A stretch of DNA of 64,000 nt, taken from the NCBI GenBank assembly GCA_031213475.1, contig JARUPZ010000021.1, positions 3,493,545 to 3,557,544 of the forward strand. The letters are read 5' to 3'. Below, piece after piece: positions 55,943-64,000 of the stretch. A program made the translations under genes and the position numbers. The notes beneath the pieces were generated by a model. The model made no database searches. It was not told where the DNA came from and was given only the letters and a program-made list of their open reading frames with translations. Position 1 is the stretch's first letter; each line of letters begins with the position of its first letter. Source of the stretch: Nereocystis luetkeana (lineage: Eukaryota > Sar > Phaeophyceae > Laminariales > Laminariaceae).

Positions 55943-56680
55943 ATGTGCAGGGCGAGTGTCGTCAATTTCAACTTTGCACGCCGGTCCAGACCAACCCAAC
56001 CCCAGGCCTAACCCTTACTCTAACCCTAGCCCCAACCCTTCGTTGGGCTCGAGGTCGGCAAGGGCAGTCACGCGGCTCCGTCGCGTGCTTTTGGTGGCGT
56101 TTTTCCGAAAGAACGCCTGGCGGACGAAAGACCCGCCTTTGACCAATGAGACCCGCATCCTGCACAAAGTTTTTGTGCTGGGCGCTCCTTCACGTAGGTC
56201 GAGCCTCGCTTGATACCCACTTGATACTTGCTATAATAGAGTCACGTATATTCATATGTACATCGTCGTACTGACGTTTTTTTCTTTCACGTTTTTGCAC
56301 GAGTGTTATATTTTAATGAAAAAACAAAACTGTGTGCAGGACGGGGCGTCAATTTCAACCTTACACGTCGGCCCAGACCAACCCTTGGGTATATTTCACC
56401 TTTCCTCTAACCCTTGGGGGGGGGGCTCGAGGTCGGCAGGGGTAGTCACGCGGCTCCGTCGCGTGTTTTGGTGGCGTTTTTCCAAAGGAACGCGGGCGGG
56501 CGAAAGACCCGCCTTGACCAATGAGACCCGCATGCTGCACAGATTTTTGTGCAGGACACTCCTGCACATATGTCGAGTCTCGCTTGATACCCGCTTGATG
56601 TTTGCTCCATAATAGAGTTACGTACAACCATGTATGTACATACAGACGGTTTTTTTTTTACGTTTTTGCTCAATTGCTAC
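55943..56680 (+). repeat. Tandem pair of a 360-bp repeat
   Basis: Unit 1 (55,943-56,303) and unit 2 (56,331-56,680) share GTCAATTTCAACTTTGCACG, GTCACGCGGCTCCGTCGCGT, ACCAATGAGACCCGCAT and TCGCTTGATACCC. Unit 1 also holds degenerate telomere-like CTAACCCT repeats (55,990-56,040). Family unknown. Confidence 0.8.
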
Positions 56681-57654
56681 CAGGGGTACATATTACTGAA
56701 GAACTTGGCGCTTCCGTCCATCAAACACGGCACTTGTACGAGTACGTATAATACGAGTATGTACGTACGTATACACCTGGCATTTCACATGTTGGAATTT
56801 CAGGGAAGAAAGTATTTCTCACCAAGATCATTCAGTACACGTTGTATACTGCTTCATAGTTTCGTGTTAGACTGAAAATATCAGCGGTTCTTTCTTAGCT
56901 CTCTTCTTTGTTTAGTATCTTAGGCTCAAAATTTGTTTTGTGTGTGTGTTTCCGACGGATATATTGGATGTCTAGTGATCGTCCTGCAGAGCTGCAGAGC
57001 AAGCAAGCACTGCAAATCCCGAAAAAAAAAACCGTTGCTCACCTAGGCTCATGCGGGACCTGGATATCCCTCTCTGTCCACTAATACAATTGTGAAGAAC
57101 TTTTGTTTCTAATTTTTAACATACAGAACGTCCTTATATATAGGGACAGACTGGTACGCACCGTTTGGGCAATATTATGGATAAGGAACATGCAAAATAC
57201 CGTTGTATCCCGGGACAAGCGTGGTGTGTACCAGGTACCGTGTAATTTACTTTATAATTCGGAGTATACGGCAGCGGCGAACACATGCCAATTTTTCGCC
57301 GGAAGGGCACACTACTCGTAAAGTATGTGATATACCATGGTATACGTAAGAGAGGCAGGCTGATATTTTCAGTCGAATACGAAACCAAGAAGCAGTTACG
57401 TTATACTGAATGATGTCAGTGATGTTGGTCTGAAGGTCGTTCTTCCCTAAATTTGGAAGCAAGCCTGGGCCAGCAGCAGTCTTGTGTCTCACCACTCTGG
57501 ACGTAAATACAAGGACCGCTTGGTATTCATAATAGTGTACAAACGATCCTTATATTCCCGACCAGACAGTGGCACTATGTACCGTACGATATCACACGGG
57601 TGATGAGATAACACACTCCACTGGGGCGAATTTCCGAGCCGAGTTTCTCTACAC
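56681..57654. other. Intergenic, nothing recognised
   Basis: AT-rich with ACGTACGTAT-like words; no supported gene. Confidence 0.4.
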
Positions 57655-57797
57655 CCTGCCTTGCGGGGGGTACACACAATCGAAAATGATGGCTTTGGAA
57701 AGATGATGAGATCTTGCCATAGACGCATCGCTTCTGGCGTTTGCAGCTTCCCCATTGTCGAGAAGACCAGCTTCAAAATTCGGCCGAGGGGGTGTGT
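57655..57797 (+). repeat. Dispersed repeat E, copy 2
   Basis: ATGGCTTTGGAAAGAT through GGCCGAGGGGGTGTG, matching 33,215-33,373. Confidence 0.6.
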
Positions 57798-58090
57798 TTT
57801 TTTATCACACGGGTGATAGTGGTGTACGGTAGTGTGTTATCTTATCACACGGGTGATAGTTTTTTGCGGTAGTGTGTTATCTTATCACACGGGTGATAGT
57901 GTTGTTCGGTAGTGTGTTATGTTATTTCGGGTGATAGTGTGGTAGTGTGTTATCTAATCTTACGGGTGATGGTATTATATGGTAGTGTGTTATCTTTTTT
58001 TACGGGTGATAATGTTACTCGGTAGTGTGTTATCTGATCACACGGGTGATAATATTATGTGGTAGTGTGTTATCTTATCACACTTGTTAC
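57798..58090. repeat. 40-bp satellite with a dyad
   Basis: About seven units of 40 bp, each with TATCACACGGGTGATA (TATCAC and GTGATA pairing around ACGG) and GGTAGTGTGTTATCT. Confidence 0.85.
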
Positions 58091-58347
58091 AAGGAATGCA
58101 TGAATATCCACATAACATCATATCACAGGCGTCCTGTTGTACAACGTACGATGTATATGGCACGTTTACCGGACTTACACCCCAACGTTTCCGCTTTCTT
58201 GTCATTCTTGCCGAGGTTTGGCCGTGTATTACCGCAGGTGTCCTGTTGTGCTGCTGATGTTAATGGTTTGTGTAAGCGGTCCTTACATTCCAACGTGCTC
58301 AGTATTCCTTGTCGGTTTGCTGAGGGTTGACCCCCACCTTCTTGCTT

Positions 58348-58539
58348 ATGTTTCGGTGTGGGCGCGCAGCCATGCCGGCCGTGGGATTGCAGGGCGGTAG
58401 CCGGGGCAAGGTGCAAGGCGTCTGGGGGCTGTATCTGGACGCCCTCGAGAGGAGACCGATTAGGACGAAGTCTCTGTCGTCGGGGGTTATCTCGGGCACC
58501 GCCAACTTCCTCGAGCAGACGCTGGGCGCCGCGCCGTTC
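58348..58539 (+). CDS. Mpv17-like exon 1
   Basis: ATG at 58,348 or 58,372; donor GCGCCGTTC|GTGAGT, phase 0. Basic, Arg-containing N-terminus compatible with organelle targeting. No stop in frame follows until after the donor. Confidence 0.75.
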
Positions 58540-60921
58540 GTGAGTGCAGACGTTGTTCGCGTGCCTTTGGAGGCCATGCCGCGCCGGTACAGTAAGTAGT
58601 ACGCGACCTGTGTTGAGATTTTGGGAGTTCACAAATGTCCGGCTGGGATTATTTTGACTCTGGAGAATTTACAGATAAGGGTTCTGTGCTATTACGGGGG
58701 ACCATAGTTAATACTCGGAGTAGGACCTATGGTGTACACAAAAACCTATATTCTCAACCAGTTTTACCAACAATATTTGGTCCTATCAACTATGGTCCCC
58801 CGTATTAGCGAGAAACGCCACTTTTAAAGTGTAGTTCCTACCTGGTACGGCAGGCATAGCAGTATATTTTTTAGCCTTTTAGGAGCTTATTATGCTCAAT
58901 GTTGGCATCACGATGAGCCGCGAGCGTTCTTAGCCAAACCAGGACGTTATTGTCTGCTGTCGCGTACTGTGTATACGGTGTTTTTTTTTTTTTCAATTTG
59001 CGCTATACGTGTTCGGGCGGACGGGGGGGGGGGGGGGGGGGGGTGCTGAGGAAGTACCCTAAATATTTGGAAATCTTATTCAACCCTTTAGGGGCGACTG
59101 CAGTCCCCTTTAGGGAACAAATTACCTACAGCTTGACTGGTTTGTCCCCCAAACGGGGCTGCATCCCTAAAAGGGTTATGCTCTACACCATAGCAGTATA
59201 TAACGCACATGATAGCACACCCCGGTGATAACGCTTACTGGTAGACCTTTGAAAATGTGGTCGCCGGTATTCCCGTGAGTGGGGGGGGGGGGGGGGGGGG
59301 GGGGGGGGTCTATCTAACGTGTCCCCCAGGTGGTAAAGAGTCGTGCACGGGGGAAACCCTGCAGCTGAGGGGTGTGACACCGAGGGGTTGCTTTAAACAG
59401 ACGCCATGGATTTGGAATCCGAACCCTACTCCAGATACAACTGGCAAAACTCTAGTTTTTGGCCAGGGAGAAGTTCTTGTTCTGTAGGGCGGCAGGGTGC
59501 GTCCTTAGACTGCGTTCAGTAGAAAGGTTTGGTTTTTTTTTTCGCAGGCGGCTCTCGCGCGTTGTCTCGGAGCGATGTGGATCCATGGCGTGGGAAAGTC
59601 ACCCTCACCCTCACCTCCCCGCCCTCCCCCTTTCTTTGCCACTCGCCGTCCGCATTTTTCGCTCGCCCGACGCCTTGGGGGGCTGGCCTATCGCCGTTGC
59701 TCACGCTAACGTGGCGCAGAACTTGACGGAGTGGGCGGCGTTCACCCTCGTCGGCGCTGTCTTCATCGGGTCCGTCCTCCACCACTGGTACAGCTTTCTC
59801 GACAGGTGAACGGTAGTAACCGATTGATGCCTTTCACAACCTGTGCTGCGGTACTACTACTGTCTGTACACCTCGGGGGGAAAACTCCGAACTACCACGT
59901 ACTCGGAAATTTTGGAATGGGGTCAGGTTCTCCGCGGTTGCAGATCGCCAGGGCGTTACGTTGCGTGGCCCCGTTGTAGGTCGATGGTGACGATTCCATT
60001 GACGGGCGTGTCTTGCTACTGATGGCACTGCTGCTGTCGGAGTCGGTGATTGGTCGGATCGGTGTTTTTTTTTTTTTTGTATCGTGTGGGTGGTTTTGTT
60101 CTGTCGGTCGGTGTTTTCATTTGTTTGTTTGTTTTTGTCGTTCCGGGATATGACTGTGTCAACTTTGTTCTGCCGTGTGGGTGATTGTGATTGGAGGGGG
60201 GTTTGTGCCTCGAGTGATTGGTCGGTCGGTGCTTTTATCGCGTGATTTACGATCAGAACTTGCTTGATCGTTTTTTTTCGTGGGAAGATAGAAAAGCTGC
60301 CATGGAGCCGACCGGTCCTCCTCCGCTCGTGAGTTTAGTGCGCCGTGAATACTGTGCAGGAACGAGATACATACTGTAGACTGTTTGCCTTGGTGGGGGC
60401 GGGGGGGGGGGGGGTCACACACACCCTCAACCATGTGCCCGCTTTTTTATTGAAAATCTGCAGAATACGTCAGCTTTGAGTTTCTCCCGATCCGTCGATT
60501 CTCAACTATCTGTGCAAGCTAAGAGATACATCGGTCGCGCGTTTCCCACCTCCTTGAGAAGGACAACTGGCAGGCGCTCCTCTGGATGCTACGTGCCGGG
60601 ACCTACGGGGCCTTACTGCTCGTAGGCACGGTTTCCGAACGACTTCGGCCTTGTGTATCATTCCCGTGCACAGATACAACAGAAGGCCGGTCTTTAGTGA
60701 TGATCCTCCTTCCCGGCTGCCACAGGTTGTCCCGTTCGGATGCAGTGACGTCTCGAGTGAAGAGCAAGTACGGGATCACTCTGGTGCAACTGGCCCTGGA
60801 TCAGACGGTGGGGGCGACGATTGTCAACTGCGGCTACTTCGCAGCGCACACGGTCTTCTCGGCGGCTTTGACGGGGCAACTCTTCCCCCTCACGGAGCTC
60901 GGGTCGTCCATCCACTACAAG
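58348..60921 (+). CDS. Mpv17/PMP22-family membrane protein, 5' three exons
   Basis: Exons 58,348-58,539, 59,720-59,805 and 60,726-60,921 join in phase (0, 2, 0). Exon 1 has WGLYLDALERRPIRTKSLSS, the family's W-x-x-Y-L-x-x-L-x-x-x-P-x-x-T-K start. Exon 2 reads VLHHWYSFLD, the H-x-W-Y-x-x-L-D motif. Exon 3 has YGITLVQLALDQTVGATIVN, the conserved D-Q and following membrane segment. These proteins sit in the inner mitochondrial, peroxisomal or, in algae, plastid membrane with four helices. The usual G-D-x-x-x-Q after the first helix is T-A-N-F-L-E-Q here. The start may be 58,348 (MFRCGRAAM) or 58,372 (MPAVG). The last third (W-P motif region) was not found and probably lies past base 64,000. Confidence 0.8.
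58690..58806 (-). mobile_element. Family A MITE in Mpv17-like intron 1
   Basis: Ends TATTACGGGGGACCATAG and ACTATGGTCCCCCGTATTAG. Near-intact, about 117 bp. Confidence 0.85.
59082..59178. mobile_element. Family B hairpin MITE in Mpv17-like intron 1
   Basis: AACCCTTTAGGGGCGACTGC and GCATCCCTAAAAGGGTT outer arms, with AGGGAACAAA and TTTGTCCCCC inner arms. Confidence 0.75.
59720..59805 (+). CDS. Mpv17-like exon 2
   Basis: GTGGCGCAG| to CTCGACAG|GTGAAC, 86 nt, entering in phase 0 and leaving in phase 2. Encodes NLTEWAAFTLVGAVFIGSVL and HHWYSFLD, a membrane helix and the family's H-x-W-Y motif. Confidence 0.8.
59806..60725 (+). other. Mpv17-like intron 2
   Basis: 920 bp, GT-rich, with CGGTCGGTG-type short repeats at 60,045-60,240. 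No mobile element recognised. Confidence 0.6.
60726..60921 (+). CDS. Mpv17-like exon 3
   Basis: GCTGCCACAG| to CACTACAAG|GTACAG, 196 nt. It enters in phase 2 (AG|G gives Arg) and leaves in phase 0. The D-Q motif and NCGYFAAHTVFSAALTGQ helix are present. An unspliced read would stop at TAA within the donor region. Confidence 0.8.
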
Positions 60922-60950
60922 GTACAGTAAAACACGAAATATAACTCGCG

Positions 60951-61376
60951 CCCTTTGGGAAAGATAACACACCCCCTTGGGAAAGATGGCACACCCCCTT
61001 GGGAAAGATAACACACCCCCTTGGGAAAGATGGCACACCCAATTGGGAAAGATTGCACACCCCCTTGGGAAAGATAACACACCCCCTTGGGAAAGATAGC
61101 ACACCCCCTTGGGAAAGATAACACACCCCCTTGGGAAAGATAGCACACCCCCCTGGGAAAGATAACACACCCCCTTCGGAAAGATAACACACCCCCTTCG
61201 GAAAGATGACACACCCCCCTGGGAAAGATAACACACCCCCTTGGGAAAGATAGCACACCTCCTTGGGAAAGATAACACACCCCCTTGGGAAAGATAACAC
61301 CCCCCCCCTGGGAAAGATAACACACCCCCTTCGGAAAGATAACACACCCTCTTCGGAAAGATAGCACACCCCCTTG
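60951..61376. repeat. 22-bp minisatellite
   Basis: About 19 copies of GGGAAAGATAACACACCCCC plus TT, with AT(A/G)(A/G)CAC variants. Starts 30 bp after the exon 3 donor. It makes three overlapping artefactual minus-strand frames. Confidence 0.92.
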
Positions 61377-61396
61377 GACGTTTTTTTCTGAGACTC

Positions 61397-61430
61397 CTCC
61401 CTTGAGGAGCTCTCTCCATTCCCCAAACAC
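61397..61430 (+). repeat. Direct repeat left of the hAT element
   Basis: CTCCCTTGAGGAGCTCTCTC and CATTCCCCAAACAC, nearly identical to 62,586-62,619 on the far side. Confidence 0.8.
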
Positions 61431-62572
61431 TAGGGCTGTGTATCGGCACCGATGTTTTCGATATATCGGACGATCCTTCGATATATCGGACGATCCGATA
61501 TATATTTTATATCGGGAAGTCGAGCCGACATTTTAGGGTATGGATTTTCTGCAGAGTAGGAAGGCATACATAGCAGCGAAACAGGGGATATACACCTCGT
61601 CTCAACGTCCCGCATCACACACAGCGTCCTGCAACAGCAGTAGTAGCAGACAGCAAGCCCACGCACGTCACTAGCACCCAATGAGCGCCGAGGGGTCAGC
61701 GGACTAGCTCGTGGTGTGCTTGCCCTTCCAGCATCGCAAGCGCAATCCGAGCGCGTGTTTTCTACCGCGGGGCGTATCGTAACGCCCGCGAGGAATTCCC
61801 TAAGCAGCGAGAACGTAGAGCTACTCGTGTACCTCCGTCACGTATGGGGTGTGGCAGATAAGTGGAGGAATGTCTGCCCTTAAGAAATGATCACGTCAGC
61901 ACGAAGGTTCAAGGAACGCACTGTAGTGTTCAGAAATTAGCGCGAAAGTACCACCTGCTACATACAATCGGTAGAAGGACGGTGCTTGGTGGGGTTTCTC
62001 TTTGCTTTATTTATTTAGCTACTTGATATGCTGTTGCTGTCGAAATCGGTTCACTTTGGTTTGGCAGTAAATTCAGGCTACAATTTCAGGTGCTTGCATG
62101 TTGGTTGCCACTTGCCGGCAATGCGGCTATGTATGACGTTAATTTTTTGTCGCCATCTATATACATCGTTATTTCATATATATTAGCAGGCCGTACGTTG
62201 TAGCATACATCGTAGGTATCTGTGCAGGCCAGTCCTGGTTTCCATGTAATTTTTTTTCATGGAAATGCCAAATAAAAAAAATAAAAAATGTTCTTCGAAG
62301 TTTTCGCCCAATTTTGTTTGCTGAACAAAAAATCAATTTTCATGGCGTATTTGGGACCAATTTTGATGGGAAATGAAGCAAAAGTGCTCAATTGTTCTGC
62401 CTCCGGCGGCGCCTCCAACGGGGCCCCCTCGCCAGCCGGGGGGGGGGGCTTCGGGGCTCGCACAGCGAGCTTCCGCACGTTCGCGCGGAAATTTCGCTGT
62501 GCTCGCCGGCTCGCTGCGTTCGCCGATATTTTTTCGATATATCTGCGATAATGCTACCGATACACAGCCCCA
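61431..62572 (+). mobile_element. hAT DNA transposon, internally deleted
   Basis: Terminal inverted repeats GGGCTGTGTATCGG at 61,433 and CCGATACACAGCCC ending at 62,570, followed inward by TCGATATATCG-type subterminal repeats. The flanking 8-mers CCAAACAC and CCAACACA may be a decayed target duplication of the 8 bp usual for hAT. The frame 61,704-61,883 codes for a hAT dimerisation domain (LALPASQAQSERVFSTAGRI, RNSLSSENVELLVYL). The rest of the transposase is absent, so it cannot be autonomous. It lies in the presumed third intron of the Mpv17-like gene. Confidence 0.85.
61704..61883 (+). pseudogene. hAT transposase C-terminal (dimerisation) fragment
   Basis: 60 codons ending in TAA. S-E-R-V-F-S-T-A-G is the signature of the hATC domain, followed by R-N-S-L and L-V-Y-L. 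A full transposase is usually 600-800 residues; the catalytic and BED-finger parts are missing. Confidence 0.85.
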
Positions 62573-62585
62573 CCAACACACACTT

Positions 62586-62619
62586 CTCCCTTGAGAAGCT
62601 CTCTCCATTCCCCGAACAC
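62586..62619 (+). repeat. Direct repeat right of the hAT element
   Basis: CTCCCTTGAGAAGCTCTCTC and CATTCCCCGAACAC; partner of 61,397-61,430. Far too long for a hAT target duplication. Confidence 0.8.
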
Positions 62620-62747
62620 AGATTGTGAGAAAGTAATGGGGCTCTCATCTTACCCTCGGGTCATCGCTGGTGTCTATATACTGTTTCTAATTTTATCGGA
62701 AAATCAAGATGAGATCTCAACGATGATGAATAGTTCCTCAATTCCAT

Positions 62748-62841
62748 TTACCCTTTTAGGACCGCACTCCCGTTTTGGGGACAAACTACTCAGAATTTGA
62801 GTGGATTGCCCCCAAAATGGTACTGCAGTTCTAAATGGGTT
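62748..62841. mobile_element. Family B hairpin MITE
   Basis: ACCCTTTTAGGACCGCACTC opposite ATGGTACTGCAGTTCTAAAT; inner arms TTTGGGGACAAAC and GATTGCCCCCAAAA. Confidence 0.75.
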
Positions 62842-62942
62842 AAGGACCCCCCCCCCCCCCCACCCCCCCCCCCCCCTCCGTCAGCTGTCGAAATGTTTTT
62901 GGCCCAAAAAGTGCAACACCTCTACATAACCGCAACGCCTTT
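62842..62942. repeat. C-run spacer between two hairpin MITEs
   Basis: About 27 C with one A interruption at 62,848-62,876, then unremarkable sequence. Confidence 0.7.
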
Positions 62943-63039
62943 TGACCCTTTTAGGACCCCAGTCCCGTTTCGGGGACAAACTACTCATAGTTTGAGTACT
63001 TTGTCCCCACACATGGAACTGCGGTACTAAAAGGGTTTA
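62943..63039. mobile_element. Family B hairpin MITE
   Basis: ACCCTTTTAGGACCCCAGTC opposite GGAACTGCGGTACTAAAAGG. Lies 100 bp from the previous copy. Confidence 0.75.
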
Positions 63040-63659
63040 GGCAGCAACGACGGGGAAGAGTGGAAACGCCGAGCGACGTATGAGCGTCGCATGCGTGTGT
63101 GTCTGGGAAAAATCTCGGCGAGAACCCCTCTATACATAAACCGAAGCTGCTATTTTCATACGTTGGTGTTTTTTCTGGTCACGCCCCGTGCTTCGTATGA
63201 CACGATATGGGATGCTGTAGGAGTTCGGGTCTTCACGCAGGTGTTAGCTAGAGCTCGTTGGGTTGCAGAAAAAAAAAAGTTGTCATGTTTTGTAGAGACA
63301 CCACTACGGGTGTCCACAAACTGCACACTTCGTGTTTACCGGCCGTAGCGCGCACGATCGAAGCATGACGCGCAAGCTTGCACAGATGGGTTTCGAGAGG
63401 AAAACCCAACCTCACAGACAGCAGCTTGAGGCGTATTTTTTAGTTGAAATGTTTTGTGCAAGGTAGTGGTGGGCTTCCTTTACCACAAGGAAGGTCTTCT
63501 CCGGCTACATACATACGCGGATGTCTGTTGTACCTGATACCACGCTCTGCCCATGGTAGATGACGCCACTCTCTGTCCATCGTACCCGAGGCCCCTCTGT
63601 CCGGGTATGTAACGACCGTTTCGCTGTTGGTATGATTACCCGAACGATCCTTATATTTC
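63040..63659. other. Intronic or intergenic, nothing recognised
   Basis: No exon completing the Mpv17-like gene was found here, and no repeat family. Confidence 0.4.
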
Positions 63660-63679
63660 CGGCGGTACAAGTAGGGGTC

Positions 63680-64000
63680 CCCCAATAAGGCGGTATCCCG
63701 ATATGAGGTGGTATCCCGATATGAAGCGGTATCCTGATATAAGGCGATATCCCGATATAAGGCGGTATACACCCCGATAAGGCGGTATCCCGATAATGGC
63801 AGCTTTCCGACATAAGCCGGTATCCCGATATAAGGCACTATCCCTATACAAGGCGATATCCCGGTATAAGGCACTATCCCTATACAAGGCGATATCCCGG
63901 TATAAGGCGGTATCCCCGTATAAGGTGGTCCCGATATGAGGTGGTATCCCGATATGAAGCGTTATCCCGGTGTAAGGCGGTATCCCCATATAAGACGGTA
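63680..64000. repeat. 18-bp tandem array, open at window end
   Basis: About 17 units of GGTATCCCGATATAAGGC with variants. The period is a multiple of three, which keeps long artefactual frames open on the minus strand. Confidence 0.88.

Larger units (their letters stand above)
58540..59719 (+). other. Mpv17-like intron 1
   Basis: 1.18 kb with a family A MITE (58,690-58,806), a hairpin MITE (59,082-59,178) and G-runs of 23 at 59,021-59,043 and about 29 at 59,281-59,308. Confidence 0.7.

Noticed and set aside
60951-61376. CRISPR-like array
   Set aside because: Units are contiguous with no unique spacers; eukaryotic minisatellite.
60694-61449. Three long minus-strand frames with repeating CYLSQGG units
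   Set aside because: Generated by the 22-bp minisatellite, which lacks stops in those frames.
63440-63989. Repeat-protein genes at the right end
   Set aside because: 18-bp period keeps all frames open; no flanking coding signal.

Overview
The window looks like nuclear DNA of a stramenopile, most likely a brown alga. The grounds are GC-rich exons full of Ala, Ser, Gly and Gln homopolymers, introns of about 0.4 to 2.6 kb with clean GT-AG borders, and a first exon that reads as a signal peptide followed by Phe, which is the bipartite plastid presequence of heterokont algae. There is also a dense load of CAG, CA and GT simple repeats, MITEs and tRNA-derived SINEs. This is an inference from gene architecture; no database was searched.

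Left half (about 1 to 31.3 kb, minus strand): one very large gene. Sixteen exons can be chained from an ATG at 31,288 down to 954 with every splice phase agreeing, giving at least 4,576 codons. In protein order it encodes low-complexity N-terminal exons, a DDT domain split across an intron, a WHIM1-like helix, a C4HC3 PHD finger, RG-rich and two AT-hook segments inside a 1,755-codon exon, and a long charged coiled-coil tail with a poly-Gln stretch. The set matches accessory subunits of ISWI-type chromatin remodellers and the plant DDT-PHD proteins. Its introns hold MITEs, hairpin elements and simple repeats. The 3' end is not resolved and may lie beyond base 1.

Middle: 678 bp upstream and divergent is a first exon (31,967-32,094, plus strand) with a secretory signal plus Phe motif; the rest of that gene was not found. 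From about 32 to 58 kb the window is mostly repeats: tRNA-headed SINEs in both orientations, a GATC-rich satellite (38.9-40.4 kb), fossil Ty3/gypsy-type LTR fragments (about 40.4-44.0 and 53.1-55.05 kb), a 360-bp tandem pair and a 40-bp dyad satellite.

Right end (58.3 kb onward, plus strand): three phase-compatible exons of an Mpv17/PMP22-family membrane protein. What follows would be its third intron if the gene continues past base 64,000. That stretch carries a 22-bp minisatellite, a shrunken hAT transposon with recognisable ends and dimerisation domain, two hairpin MITEs and an 18-bp tandem array running off the window.

On the repeat side there are two palindromic non-autonomous families with about ten copies each, two SINE families with different tRNA heads but shared body motifs, and a 9-base word (TACCTGGTA and its complement) far commoner in non-coding DNA than chance allows.
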